Positions 1-10,860 of a stretch of DNA of 64,000 nucleotides are shown here, one piece after another (the first letter of the stretch is position 1; every line of letters starts with the position of its first letter). The stretch spans positions 5,332,001-5,396,000 of the forward strand of contig JAULSU010000001.1 of the NCBI GenBank assembly GCA_030512335.1. The letters are read 5' to 3'. This DNA is from Immersiella caudata (Eukaryota; Ascomycota; Sordariomycetes; Sordariales; Lasiosphaeriaceae). The translations under genes and the position numbers were made by a program. The notes beneath the pieces were generated by a model, which searched no databases, was not told the origin of the DNA, and worked only from the letters and a program-made list of their open reading frames with translations.

Positions 1-1965
1 AGATGGTCTTTGTCGAGATCCGGGAGCGCGGAAACTGGGCAATTCAGGGCATCGCTGCGGCTAACGCCGAGGGCACCGTGTCTCGCCAAATGGTCAAGTG
101 GATCGGCTCTGTCAACCTTGAGAGCTTTGTCATTGTCGAGGGAACCATTGAGAAGCCCCTTGAACCGGTCAAGGCTTGCCGAGTATCTGGATATGAAGTT
201 CACATCACAAAATTCTTCGTCCACGCCGCAGCGCCTCAGATCTTGGGCATGACTCTCGCCACTGCTAACCGACCAATCACCAACTTCAGCGATGAGCAGG
301 CACCGGTCGATGAGGGTGTTGAGAAGCTCAGTCTCACTTCGACTGAGCCGGCTGGAATCCCTGCGGCAACAATGCTCACCCACCTTGACAACATTGTCAT
401 GCACAAAAGAGCTCCTGTCCAGCAGGCTATTGCCGATATTCGAGTCGAAGTCAAGGTACGGAAGGGTGCTTGGAACGAGAGGAACCCTTCTAACATGACC
501 CTAGGACCTTTTCCGCGAGTATCTGAAACAGCGCGGTTTCAAAGAGGTGAGCGCGGTTGCCATTGATTATTGACGGAATTGCTAACCGCTCTAGTGTATG
601 TTTGCCCCTGATCTAACGGCCAATGTTTACTTTGGCAACCACACCTAAAACCCTAACCCTGAACACTAACACTCTTGGGTAACAGTTGAACCACCTTGGT
701 ATGCTCATCTACAGACACTTTAGCGTGAAACCCGAGACTGCAAACTAACATGCACCAGCCTCATCGGCGCCGCGTCTGAGGGAGGTGCCAATGTCTTCCG
801 CCTTCCCTACTTTGGGACTGAGGCTTTCCTAGCCCAGAGGTACGTACAGTCGTGAGCCTCCATAAAAGACAAGAAATAACACTTGGCTGACGTTACTGTC
901 GCAAACAGCCCCCAGTTCTATAAGCAAATCGAGATTGCTGGAGGTAGAAAGCGCGTCTTTTCTATATCTCCTGTGTTCAGAGCGGAGAACTCGAACACGC
1001 CCAGGCACATGACAGGTCTGTATTTTTACCCTCGGTCGCTTTTGTAGTGTCTAACACGACGTTTAGAGTTCACCGGTATGGATTTGGAAATGGAGACCCG
1101 CGACTATCACGAGGCCATCGATGTCCTCGAGGGTGTGTTGCTCTACATCTTCAGGGGCCTGAAGGAGCGTTGTGCTGCCGAGATTGAGCTGGTTCGCTCA
1201 GTGTACCCATCAGAGGATCTTCTCCTCCCGGAGCCGGGCAAAGAAGTGAGGTTGACGTTTGCCGAGGGCCAAGCGCTCCTCCGTGCCGAGGGCCCCGAAG
1301 AGTTTCGGAATGTCAGCGATGAAGAGGACATGAGCACAGCGCAAGAGAAGGCCCTTGGAGCTCTCGTGAGAGAAAAATACAAGACGGACTTCTACGTGCT
1401 GGAGTGAGTACCATTCCTCGTTCCATACTGAGCTCGTCGGCGCTGCAAGCTAACCGCCACACTTCAGCAAATTCCCCGAAGGTGCTCGTCCATTCTACGC
1501 CAAGGAGGACCCTTTGAACCCCAAGGGTATGTCAAGTCGCTTCGCCGGTTATGGATGAGTAGCTAACCACTTCCTGCCACTATAGTTACTCAGGCTTATG
1601 ACTTCTTCATTCGGTGAGTTGAACCTGCAGCGACTCTTATGAATGAACAATGACTTACGAAGACACAGTGGGCAAGAGGTACTCAGCGGAGGTCAGCGCA
1701 TCAACGACCCCGTGGAGCTGGAGGCTCGGATGCGCAAGAAGGGTGTTGATCCCAACAGCCCCGGGTTGAAGGAGGTATGTAGCACATGGATGTGTGACCG
1801 TTCTTCTGCTAACTCTGCCAGTATGTTCAAGTATTCCGTTCAGGGTGCCCGAGTCACAGTGGGGGCGGCATAGGTTTGGATCGAGTGGTTTCGTGGTTTT
1901 TGAACTTGCCCAGCGTTTCTCTCGCGGCGTACTACCCGCGCACGCCCAAGAGGCTGTCTCCTTGA
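1..1965 (+). CDS. Aspartate--tRNA ligase (class II, eukaryotic/archaeal type), 5' end missing
   Basis: This enzyme charges tRNA-Asp with aspartate in the cytosol. The gene enters from the left edge; 456 residues are visible from position 3. Deduced exons: 1-455, 505-546, 595 (one base), 686-698, 759-839, 909-1015, 1067-1403, 1468-1526, 1586-1613, 1669-1774, 1822-1965. Visible parts are an OB-fold anticodon-binding domain (QMVKW, VEGTIEKP), the LIGAASEGGANVF block, motif 2 (FRAENSNTPRHMTEFTGMD) and motif 3 (GGGIGLDRVV), ending PKRLSP at a TGA. The sequence departs from the standard cytosolic enzyme in places: LDNIVMHKRAP where LDNRVLDLRTP is usual, GLDR where eukaryotes have GLER, and YYPRTPKRL where LFPRDPKRL is usual. 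It could therefore be a divergent paralogue rather than the housekeeping copy. Some fungal AspRS proteins are fused to a DUF2156 lipid-aspartylation domain, but the stop at 1963 excludes a C-terminal fusion here. The family is certain; the splicing around 547-758 is inferred. Confidence 0.88.
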
Positions 1966-2929
1966 TGGAGCAAGGTGTGGTGCAGGTGCCATGGGGCACA
2001 GGCCAAACTGTGGTTCAAGCACCTGGTCAAAGCTTGGCAGGAGTCCTACTATTCTACGTTGTTCAAACCAGTCAACTCTCTATTTTGTCTTCAACACTTT
2101 TGACCGGGCCGACGGCACTAGGCTCGGCCTGCATCAAAAGGTAAGTCTAGCGCTAGTTTCAGATGGAGGACCGAATTCAGCCACCGTTGCGAGAGCGTGT
2201 CGATGCCGAATGACGTATCCGATAAGCTCGAGTTGAGGACGAGTAGCTTTCTAGTGAAGTCGAGCTGTGCACGTAATTGCCAGCGAAAGTAGAGAGCCAT
2301 GTCAAACCTGCCTTTGTTCCTCGACGAAAATTAGGTACTTCTTCCCGTCTACTCTTGATATGGACTGCATGTGCTGTGTAGTACGCTGGTCGTTCGAGTC
2401 GGCCAACACGGGAATGCCAAGCGGCAAATTGGCGATATATTTACATCGCCTTAGACGACCCCGTGACATGATCAAGATGGTCGATTCCTGCAGCCATAGC
2501 TGGTGGTGATGCATGGTTACGGGAGCGCTGGGTTCAAGAGCCGATTACCTTGTTCCGTGAGGTAGCGGGAGTATCTGAAGGACTACTGCATGTGCGTCAC
2601 GGGTGGCGTCGAGGAGAAAAGTCTGTTGCGGAGGCTGCGATGCGCATAACATCGAGAGCCCCCGCTCGTTGGTCCCTCTCTTTCTGGCATACCTTAACGG
2701 ACAACAACGAAGCACGACCGCAAGAGGACTGACGGCGTTTGCTAGACCATCAGCATTGCTGAATCCGCATTATACCAACCGGTCCAGGAGCACCAGAGCG
2801 GCCATGAAAGCATTGGATCCTGGCAATATTGGACCTATTGACCCTGGCATATCCCAACATCCGAAATCTCTGTGAATATCTCTGTTTTCTGTTCGATGAG
2901 AGAAAAAAGTAATCCAAAGAAGAGGTACA
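1966..2929. other. Intergenic, no gene recognised
   Basis: Only short ORFs without recognisable motifs occur here. It should hold the 3' UTR of the AspRS gene and the upstream region of the next ORF. I see no RNA gene or repeat. Confidence 0.5.
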
Positions 2930-3772
2930 ATGCAAGTTGTGAATCGCAGGCCCGAGTGGGTTTCTCTTCAGGAGAATCAACCCCTTACAAGGGACCCGAG
3001 GCATGTCGTGCCGTCGTGCCTGGAGGCTCTGGCCGCGGTGATTGCACCAGTCCTGGAAACACGGCCAGCGGCAGCAACAGCAACGACAGCGGAACCTCTG
3101 CAACCAGCGCCATCATTGGAACCATTGGAGGCATTGGAGACATTGGGACCATTGGGACCAAGGGGGCCAAGGGGGCCAAGGGGACCACGGGAGCTATTGG
3201 AACCAGACGAAGCACCGCAACCACCGGCGCCATCAGAATTACGGCAGCCCGTTAATTGGTTTCCCCAGTTCGGACCGCGGAAGCTCAAGGTAAACCCGGA
3301 CGGAACTGTTACGGAATACACGGAGCCAAGATGTGCAACTTCACCATCACCGCCACCAAAAGCAACGAGAACACCGCTGCGACCAGTGCTTTCCACAACA
3401 CCACCGACACCACCGACACCACCGACACCACCGACACCACCGACACCACCAAAAACCCCGAGGAAAAGAAAAGGGAGGGCCAGCTTTCTCCTTGTCCACC
3501 AGACCGACGCTGGCACACAGGATATCAATGAACTTCGCCCACTGGACGAAAGTGATCATCCCATCAAGAGGAGACGCAAACCCAAGCCATATGTCGCGAC
3601 CGCTGGATATGGCGTCCCCCAGACTATACAGCAGGCCCCTAGATCAGCGATTCTCGATCTGTGGCAGGACGAGCCCGACCACACGGAGGGTTTGGAGACC
3701 GAGGCAGAGATTGTGCCGCTGATAAAGTCGCTTTTTTTCAGGCTCTCCTGGAAACATGCACCTTTCTTGTAA
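2930..3772 (+). CDS. Hypothetical low-complexity, Pro-rich nuclear-type protein (280 aa)
   Basis: I do not recognise a family. This is the longest plausible frame: an ATG at 2930 and 280 codons without an intron. The protein has an Ala/Thr/Pro-rich N-terminal third, a run of GPRGPRGPRGPR near residues 75-86, a PPT repeat near 157-172, and two basic clusters that resemble nuclear localisation signals (TPRKRKG and KRRRKPK). Both repeats come from 9-bp minisatellites, so all three frames, and the antisense strand, stay open across them; that inflates spurious ORFs and makes frame choice uncertain. A short charged C-terminal part (LDLWQDEPDH) follows. It may be an orphan gene or a non-coding repeat-bearing locus. 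Confidence 0.4.
   Translation: MQVVNRRPEWVSLQENQPLTRDPRHVVPSCLEALAAVIAPVLETRPAAATATTAEPLQPAPSLEPLEALETLGPLGPRGPRGPRGPRELLEPDEAPQPPAPSELRQPVNWFPQFGPRKLKVNPDGTVTEYTEPRCATSPSPPPKATRTPLRPVLSTTPPTPPTPPTPPTPPTPPKTPRKRKGRASFLLVHQTDAGTQDINELRPLDESDHPIKRRRKPKPYVATAGYGVPQTIQQAPRSAILDLWQDEPDHTEGLETEAEIVPLIKSLFFRLSWKHAPFL
3115..3204 (+). repeat. 9-bp minisatellite, 10 units (ATTGGAACC-like)
   Basis: Ten consecutive 9-bp units with consensus (A)(T/A)(T/G)GG(A/G)(A/G)CC, running attggaacc, attggaggc, attggagac, attgggacc twice, aagggggcc twice, aaggggacc, acgggagct, attggaacc. Because the period is a multiple of three, it encodes tripeptide repeats in every frame (GPR or LGP in the chosen frame, Gly-Thr-Ile-like in another). 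Confidence 0.9.
3399..3450 (+). repeat. 9-bp minisatellite, about 5.8 units (ACACCACCG)
   Basis: Near-perfect tandem copies of ACACCACCG; in the chosen frame they encode Pro-Pro-Thr repeats. It lies about 200 bp after the first minisatellite, in the same ORF. Confidence 0.92.
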
Positions 3773-4669
3773 GTTTTTGACGCTCTTGATACACATGCTT
3801 TTATCTCCTGTGCCTAGCGTTTGGTGTTCTGTTTTGAGCCTGAGGTCTCGTTTCTTGTTGTTTCCGGTTACATGCCTCTACCGCCGTAGCACCGGTGTGC
3901 CAAATGCCAAACATCGAAACTCGTGGCCGTGGCGACGAAGTGTGCGATGCAGCATTGAGATTTGCGGTATTGGGGTGAATCGTTGGAAGTTTGCGGGTTT
4001 GGGGACGAGGTGCGCCTGTGTTCTCACACGATGATTGCCCGCGCTCCAGATCGCATGTTCGCTCGAGTCTCCAGGCTGGTATCGTTCTTGCCGCTTTCCA
4101 ACTTCCCACAGCTCTCGCGTTATCCTCCTTTGCGCGCTCACCACCCGTCTTCGAGCGCAAACCTCACCGCTGCTTTTGCCTCAATAGCCTCTGCCACGCA
4201 TTCACACTTGATATTCTTCCTCGCATCATCTTTCGGAAACAGCACTCTCGTCCCTTTTTGCGGCATCGTTTTCTGCATTCCTATTTTCCCCAGCAGCCAT
4301 CAGCTTGACTCTCTCTTCGTCGCGACTCCTCGAGGCCCATGTAGCCTTGCGGCCTAGGTTTCGCGGCATCGCGTTCCTCGAGAGGTTGTTGGTTCCCCGG
4401 CGATCTCGACAGTTCCCGTCGCTGCGACCAATCGCAGGCCGTCACTTACACCCCCATCACATTCCACACCATACCCTCCCTCGCTGGCACGAAAACTTCG
4501 TGCAAATCGTCAAGCTGGCGAACTCACGGCTCTCACCGTTAGTACTCCTCTCATCAGTACATAACCATCACTTCCTCCAGTGTGCTAACCACTTGGCTGC
4601 CATAGCATCCCCCACCACCTCTTCCACGAGTTCGCACACACGGAGATCACACTCGACCCTTCCGCGCCA
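3773..4669. other. Intergenic plus probable 5' leader of the next gene
   Basis: Pyrimidine-rich from about 4070 onward, as is common in fungal leaders. A probable 5' UTR intron runs from a GTTAGT donor near 4538 through a TGCTAAC branch site to CATAG at about 4607. The open frame at 4305-4856 overlaps the gene start in another frame, has no recognisable content, and was not called. Confidence 0.45.
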
Positions 4670-5234
4670 ATGTCTCCTCCTAATCCCGGTCTTACCCCCG
4701 CCGACTTCATCAAGGCAGGCCTCTGCGGCGCAGTTCGAACTCCTGGAACCAGCGCCCATCTTTGTCAAGTGGGATATGGCAATTTCCCGCCCGTGGCTAC
4801 TGACGACCCAGGTCCGATGTATATATCCCGCCCCGGAAATCACACCAACTTCGTGAAGGGCGAGAAGAGCCCGTTCAAGTACCCTCAGTCCGCTGACGTG
4901 TGGTAAGTTTGTTGGGTTTTTCTTTGGTGTCGATTTTTCTTTGGCTGGTGAATGTCGCCGAGTTTCTCGCTTCATCCACCCTTCCCTGATCTTCGTCTCA
5001 ACACTTTGGTGTCCCCGTTTGAGATGGTCACTTCGTCCAACTTCCAGCCCTTCCGTCCCATGTCACCTTCAAAACACTCCGCTCGCACCGTCCCTTCCAT
5101 CTTCCTTCTCCCCACCCGAGTCGCTCATTCAGTACCTTTGAATGCATTGACGTTCTCCCACCCAACTGACACGTCGTAGGATGGGCTACACCCGCGACAT
5201 CTACCGCTCCTATCCGCCGCGCCCCGCATTCTAG
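4670..5234 (+). CDS. Small hypothetical protein (95 aa, two exons)
   Basis: Family not recognised. Exon 1 is 4670-4902 and exon 2 is 5180-5234, joined by a GTAAGT donor and a GTCGTAG acceptor. The split codon TG|G gives Trp, so the junction reads ...QSADVW-MGYTRDIYRS and the protein ends PPRPAF at TAG 5232. The protein is rich in Pro and Gly, with two Cys (AGLCGAV, AHLCQVGYG), no obvious signal peptide and no membrane segment. The ATG at 4670 has A/C-rich context (GCGCCAATG) and follows a probable 5' UTR intron. The frame after the TAG stays open for another 112 codons with no ATG in it; see the separate entry. A weak alternative donor (GTGTGG, 4898) joined to an acceptor at 5249 would connect exon 1 to that downstream frame directly. 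Confidence 0.5.
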
Positions 5235-5573
5235 TTGAACTGGGGACAGACGGGTGGTAAAGCCCGTGTCCGTCGTGCCGCCGAAAAGTATGCGTCGATC
5301 GACAAGGTCGTGACGATCCCCTCAGTGGCCCAGTTGGAGGCTGAGATCCGGGACATTCTGACAGTAACGGAGATATCCGCGGCCTATCGTTTGCGCAGTC
5401 GTCCGGCGGATAATGACGAGGCCCATGAGGGCGAGGTGAATGAGGTCTCTGGTACCGAGGGGAACGGGGCATCCAGCTGCGAGGTCTCCAGTAGCGAGGT
5501 GTCGACGGAGAAGGAGCTGGGCGATCTCGATGATAAATTCATCAATTTTGACGGAGCTGGATACTCTGAGTAG
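5235..5573 (+). other. In-frame open extension after the stop of the 95-aa gene
   Basis: These 112 sense codons follow TAG 5232-5234 in the same frame and contain no ATG. They begin LNWGQTGG and end DGAGYSE before TAG. The encoded segment looks protein-like: basic at first (KARVRRAAEKY), then a helix-like stretch (AQLEAEIRDILTV), then a Ser/Glu-rich acidic tail. Possible explanations are stop-codon readthrough, an in-frame nonsense mutation in a once longer gene, an unrecognised splice variant, or chance openness of GC-rich sequence. Confidence 0.35.
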
Positions 5574-6284
5574 GTTCAGATAATCTTCAAGCTTGACCAA
5601 ATCGATCCTGTGGCTTGGCTGTTTGGCGCGATGACGGGGGCTGGGCCTAGGAAGACAGTAATGAGAAAGGGGGTAGTCGCTCTGGAGCAACCCAGGGTAT
5701 CCCGGTAATCAGACCCAGTAGCACGCTAGAGATGACCAAAAGTTACTGCCTTTGATGGCCTTGTGGTCAAAAAAATTCACATTGTGATCAAGTCCTACAC
5801 ACTACCAACATGCTGCCCGTCAACAGTTGAGTGCAACACCAAGCTGTCGGTGTCAAGAGCCCCATGACCAGAACTCCGCTCCGGGAAACAATGCCATACA
5901 TGCATTTACGCTGCCAGTGACACGAGAATGCCCCAGATCCCATCAAAGCCCAGGAAAAAAAGAACAAGAGATTCAAAACTGATCGGCTATGAGTGCTCAA
6001 AGCCTCCACTGTGATTATGCTAGGGAAGGGGGTAAAAGACGGAACCTAGGAAAGAAAGCCTTGGAATCCGTGCCAACGACAGCTGATCGATTCTGTGCGA
6101 AACTTTTATCTTGCCAATCAGTATTAATCCCCAAAGGATGTTGTCTGAACGCTGCGGTGACAAACTCGTCCGAAGCCCAAAGGCTCGATAGGACGGACTT
6201 AGGTCAATAATAACACAGAAAGAGAGCGCTGCGGCCCCCGAATATGAACGGCACCCCTGTCATGTTGAGGGTCATTACTGCTCT
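5574..6284. other. Intergenic between convergent genes, nothing recognised
   Basis: Short, motif-free ORFs only. It should contain the 3' ends of the 4670 gene (+) and of the raptor gene (-). Confidence 0.5.
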
Positions 6285-9200
6285 TTACGGCGGAGGCGGC
6301 CCGACCTTTTCGGAGCCGCAGCCGAAGAGGTTGATGTGGTAATCCCCGCGAGCAGCACAGCCCAGGACCATGCGGTGGGGATGAAATGCTGTGGTGGCGA
6401 TGGGCATGCTCTTGTGGCCCTGCAGGAAGCTCGAGTAAGGTTCCAGGCGGGATAGCTCATGTCCGTCAAAGTCAAAGACCTTGACGAGATGTGCAGATGT
6501 GCCACTACAGGGTACGAGTCAGCTCCCATCCGTCGTTTTATAATGTCTCAAGAACTTACACTGCAAAGACGGGCAGGTGCTCGTGTGTACTTGCCGTCCT
6601 CAATACGTCTCTCGTGGCGAGCAACTCCTTCAGTGGTTCATCCTTGCGGATATCCCACAAGCGGACCGTGCCATTCCGGCTCGCAGATAGGAGCTCTCTC
6701 TGACCGCCGCGTTGCATGTGCACTGATCTCACCCATTGCCTGCTCTCGTCCTTCCATTTGCGAATCATGGACTCCTGCGGCTTCAACCTGGTGTCGAAGA
6801 CTCGGATGGCGCCGTCTCCAAACCCTGCAACGAAGATATTGCCCGTCATTTGGTCCGACGTCAGCGACGTCACACAAGAACCGGACCTGGCGGGTATCTC
6901 GTGAGTGCATAGCTCATGACCGGCATTCCAGATACGAATGACGCGCTCATCGCCTGCCACCAGTACCTGGCCATTCACCTGCTGCCAATCAAAAACCATG
7001 CCTGAATTGACATTGGAGGGAACCATGTGTGTCAGCGCCCGCCAGGACGAGGCGAGCTCTACTGTTTCCTCGCTGTCGTAGTTTCGGTAGATGCGCAACA
7101 CACCATCCGACGAACCAGTCATCAGTAGGGCTTGATCATCCTCGTTGATAAACTTCATGTCTGAAATTTTGGAGCCTTCCGGATTGCCGTTGGAAAAGCG
7201 GCTCTTCCGGCTATTTTGCTTCCAGTCCCAAACGTTGATGGTGTTTCCATCGTCCGCCACGGCGACGTAGTTCTCGAACTGATGGAATGTCATCTTGGCT
7301 GGCTGGGCGCCGTTGTTGATGATGCCGATCTGGCTGTTCCATTTGTGGGTCCTGGCATGGGTCTTTTGTGGTTGGGTCTCCCTCAAGACTGCTTCATTGC
7401 GAGCGCGACGCCACAGGCGCTCATTGTACTCGTGGCTGCCGGGCTCGTCAGCCTCAGGGGCTTTCATCTGCGGCTCCCGGAAGTACTCGATCGACCATTC
7501 CAGGAATGTGCTGGCAATAGGGAGTGTGGGTGTTGCGGTGAGGCTCCGTTCCTTGTATCCGTTGCACGAAGGCTCGTTAGCGACGTGATAGTTGGCCGGG
7601 GATGTGGCTTGATCATGCTGCTCGGGTGGTGCCGCGTCAAGGCTGGGCCCTTTGCGGCTGCGCTGTGACATCGTCCTTTGGATTCCAGGGGATGCAGGCG
7701 GCGTGGAGGGATTTGAGCCATCCATGCCCATGAGCGGCCCAAACAGATAACTGGCTGTACGCTTCAGCAAGCCCGGCGATGGCATTGGCTGCGCGATAAC
7801 TGTATGGGTTCCCAAAACACTTGTTCTCTGGCTCATGTCACCCCGCGAAACTTTTCTAGCGCGGCGCTGGATGTCGTCCATGAGACTCTGCGCTTGTGAC
7901 CCAACAGGCGAGTTGATCAAAGCGAGGTGAACGTAGTCGACAATAATCGTTGTATCTCGCTGAACCTCTGGGTGGGGGTCGACGCTCAAAATATTGAGGT
8001 GCTTCCAGCAGGCGGCAAAAACGGAGTCGTGCGCAACACCGTATACTGTAGGCTTGATGGTTCCATCTCGTTCGCGGTTCTCAGGCCTGGCGTAATGGAG
8101 ACCCATCTTGTGATCCTGGCCATCCTCTGGTGGGGGGAAAGAGAGGTACTCTTTTTCTTCAAGCAATTGCTCGTAGGCGGCAACCAGAAACTTGCTCTCG
8201 TATCGCAGAACAAAATGCGAGAGGAACACTAGCAGCTCCTTGCGAACGATTGGGCTGCCATCGTTGGACAGTTCGAGCATAGTCCACGCGATCCCTTCCT
8301 CGATCCGTGCAACTTCATCTGTTAGCTCCGGAATACCCAGGAACGTGGTCATGGCGTGCGCCATAGCTGCCCTGACCTCGGGGCATATGTCTTTGACCAG
8401 GAAGGAAAGCTTGAGCTGGGCGTTTTCTCTTATGCCCCGCCACTTGCCCTCAGGGAGATCCTGCCAGAGTTGGCTGATGCAGAGACACGACCATTGCCGA
8501 AGAAGCGGGTTCTCGGGGTGGGTGAGATGTTGCAAACAATATGTCATGATGTCTGTAGAGTTGCAAACGACCTGGCCAGGTTTGTAGCCCTTGCAGAGCA
8601 TGGCCAAGATGAAAGCACACATTGCCTTGTGCTCATCGAGGACTACAACGCCCACAACGGGGAAGGTTTCCTGAGGCTTCATGATGGCGGCAAAGTAGTT
8701 GTATCCGCTGTCCTTGATGAGGTCAGACTGGCAGGAGATGTCGACAGCCAGGACGCGGGTCCAAATGAAAACCATGACAGGTTTGAGTTCCTGAGCCGCA
8801 GACTGGAGCAGCTTCAGCACATAGGGGAAGATTCCTATACTGAGCGCTAGCTGAACTGCCCAAGGGCCGAGATCCAGGAATCGCCCAAGCAGGATCAGAG
8901 CTCGCAGCCTATGCTGTTGACTAAGCAGAACCTGGAGGACAACAGGGAGCTGATCCGGTGGCTTTTGTGACATGGCGTCTCCTCTTGTTAGGTAAATCTC
9001 GAAAGCGGTAAGCTGTTCGGTGAAGAAGGTGGAATTCACGTATTCGTATTCGATACCCTCATTCTCTTTCCTCTCTAGCATTGGGAGCTGCTGAAGGGCC
9101 ATGTCAACGGCTAGATCCCAACTCTCCCAAAGGGGGTGTTGGCGAGTATCGGGAAGCTCGGGGTATGACTGAGGGTGGCAATTGTAAACCGGCATGATGC

Positions 9201-10860
9201 GTTGCGCGAGCAAGAAGTTGCGGAACAACGCGGCCACTGTAGTGTTTGTGTTAGTGTTGGGCATTAGTTCGGAGGGCATGAAGTAGACTTACCCATGAGG
9301 TCTTGTCTGAAGAACTTTCGAAACAGATGACGAGGAAGCGTTGTCCACGCAATGGTATCCGTGATGGCGGTGAAAATCCAATTTAGTTCACCTAGGGGTG
9401 TTCGCCTTTCCTGAAGGCGGCCCCCTAGCTTCTTTGCCCGTTCAGGGGTAAGGTTTGTCTTTAATGGATTTTGCAAGACAAAGAACCAGAGTGCCATCTC
9501 AATGGGAGTGGTCAGACAACATGTGAAGAGATCGGCTGGCAACAGGGGATTTGTCGGCAGGTTCTCCTTTACGCTGCAGGCGGCCAGGTGGATGTAGGGC
9601 CGGAAGCTCATCTTCTCGTAGCCCGGATCCCGCAGCGCGTTCTCCTCCTCCTCCTGCTCGTGCTTCTCCACAAATCGATGATAGTTGTTCAAGATGTTGC
9701 CCGCCTCGGAGCAGTCCCAGACGAATATTGTCGGGGCCTGGAGCCAGTGCTGGAGATCATATAGTGAAACAGGAATGTACTGCGTATAGTTTCTGTTAAA
9801 CACCCAGATCTCCCCTGACGCGGTGGGCTTAGGAACGCCATGGCCGTTGTAGTGAAAGAGAACGCGCTCATCTTTGGCGTTTCTCCTCAGGGAAATGCTG
9901 AACTTCTTCGTTTCTTCAATCGAGGGATCCAGATACTGCTTATACCGCGTCCGGATCGCCAGTGTCTCATACTGTGCTTGAAGTGCTTTCCCAATATTCT
10001 CCAGGGCTTTGGTGACTGGTGGAATTGTTGGGTCTTGCCAAGCCTCAAGCTTGGCACCGGGGGTTGTCCGGAGCTGGTCTGGAGGTTCAACTCCGATGTT
10101 GAGACAGATGGCGATTGCTGCCGACACCGTCTTGAGCCTGTCCCTCATACGCCAGTCTTGTATCTCAAAGGCCGGCGACTTTGGCTTCCCGCTGGAGTCA
10201 TGCCTTTTGTCGGTGAAGTACATATACCAGTTCTGAAATTAGTCAGCGATATAAGCTTAGAGTGACGGAGCAACACGGCCAACAAAGCTGTGCAGAGCCA
10301 ACCATGTGACTTACGTTGGCAAGCTGTGAGATGATGTCCTCAGACTGATAATGATCCTCGAATCCGTGTCTTGCACCCCACTCGTAGTACTCCTCGTCCA
10401 TTCTTCCCACATCGTCGTGCTCGTGGCGCAATCCGTGCTCGCTCTTGGATCTTAGGAGCGGCGGCTTCGTCGGACGAGCAGGGCCGGCAGCATTATCGTC
10501 GTCGTCGTCATCGGTGATGGCTCCATTGCTGAAGTTCGTGGGTTGCTTCTGCTTGTTCCCGGGCGCACTAGATGGTCGTTGAGACGGAGGAGCGGGGGAA
10601 CGCGATGGCCGTCGACCGTTGATGTACGGCTGAGCCTGTCCAGCAGTCGGCTGGGCTGACAGGTCGGTTCCGGGGACTGTGGGCTCGACATACTGGCCAC
10701 GGAAATGCGACATGTCGAGAGGGGTGTGGCGCGACCGAGGGCCAGGGCGGCCAGACGGTGGTGCTGGAGACGAGGAGGACGGCATTCTCGAGAGATTAGA
10801 AGCACTTTGGCGGGAGCCGAATTGGGCCGGTTGGCGTCCTTGCAGAGAAAGGGCTGTCAT
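6285..10860 (-). CDS. KOG1: Raptor / Kog1 / Mip1, TORC1 scaffold subunit (1460 aa)
   Basis: This subunit presents substrates to the TOR kinase in TORC1 on the vacuole surface, coupling nutrients to growth. Exons on the minus strand are 10860-10315, 10232-9293, 9236-6560 and 6504-6285; all junctions keep frame (for example QDLM-VAALFRNFLLA). The ATG at 10860 starts MTALSLQGRQ; the frame is open to 10875 but has no earlier ATG. Residues 1-182 are a disordered Ser/Pro-rich tail with an Asp run. The raptor N-terminal caspase-like domain follows, with HYNGHG at 309-314 and WDCSEAGN at 354-361, the two family signatures. HEAT-like helices come next, then a Ser-rich linker, and a C-terminal WD40 propeller (for example LLMTGSSDGVLRIY, RNGTVRLWDIR) ending in a short fourth exon. 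Length fits fungal raptors. Unusually divergent regions are limited to the N-terminal tail. Confidence 0.96.

Noticed and set aside
1966..2144. C-terminal DUF2156 extension of the AspRS gene
   Set aside because: The frame stops with TGA at 1963 straight after the standard PKRLSP end, and no DUF2156-like sequence follows.
3399..3450. Short direct repeats as a possible CRISPR array
   Set aside because: The 9-bp units have no spacers and the genome is fungal.
2977..3528. 183-aa minus-strand ORF with VGGVGGVGG runs
   Set aside because: It is the antisense shadow of the 9-bp minisatellites, which keep all frames open.
4305..4856. 183-codon + strand ORF overlapping the 95-aa gene start
   Set aside because: Composition is Ser/Arg/His/Pro-random, it crosses a probable 5' UTR intron, and it shows no motif.
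7216..7668. 150-aa + strand ORF inside the raptor gene
   Set aside because: Antisense to conserved WD40 coding sequence; no independent evidence.
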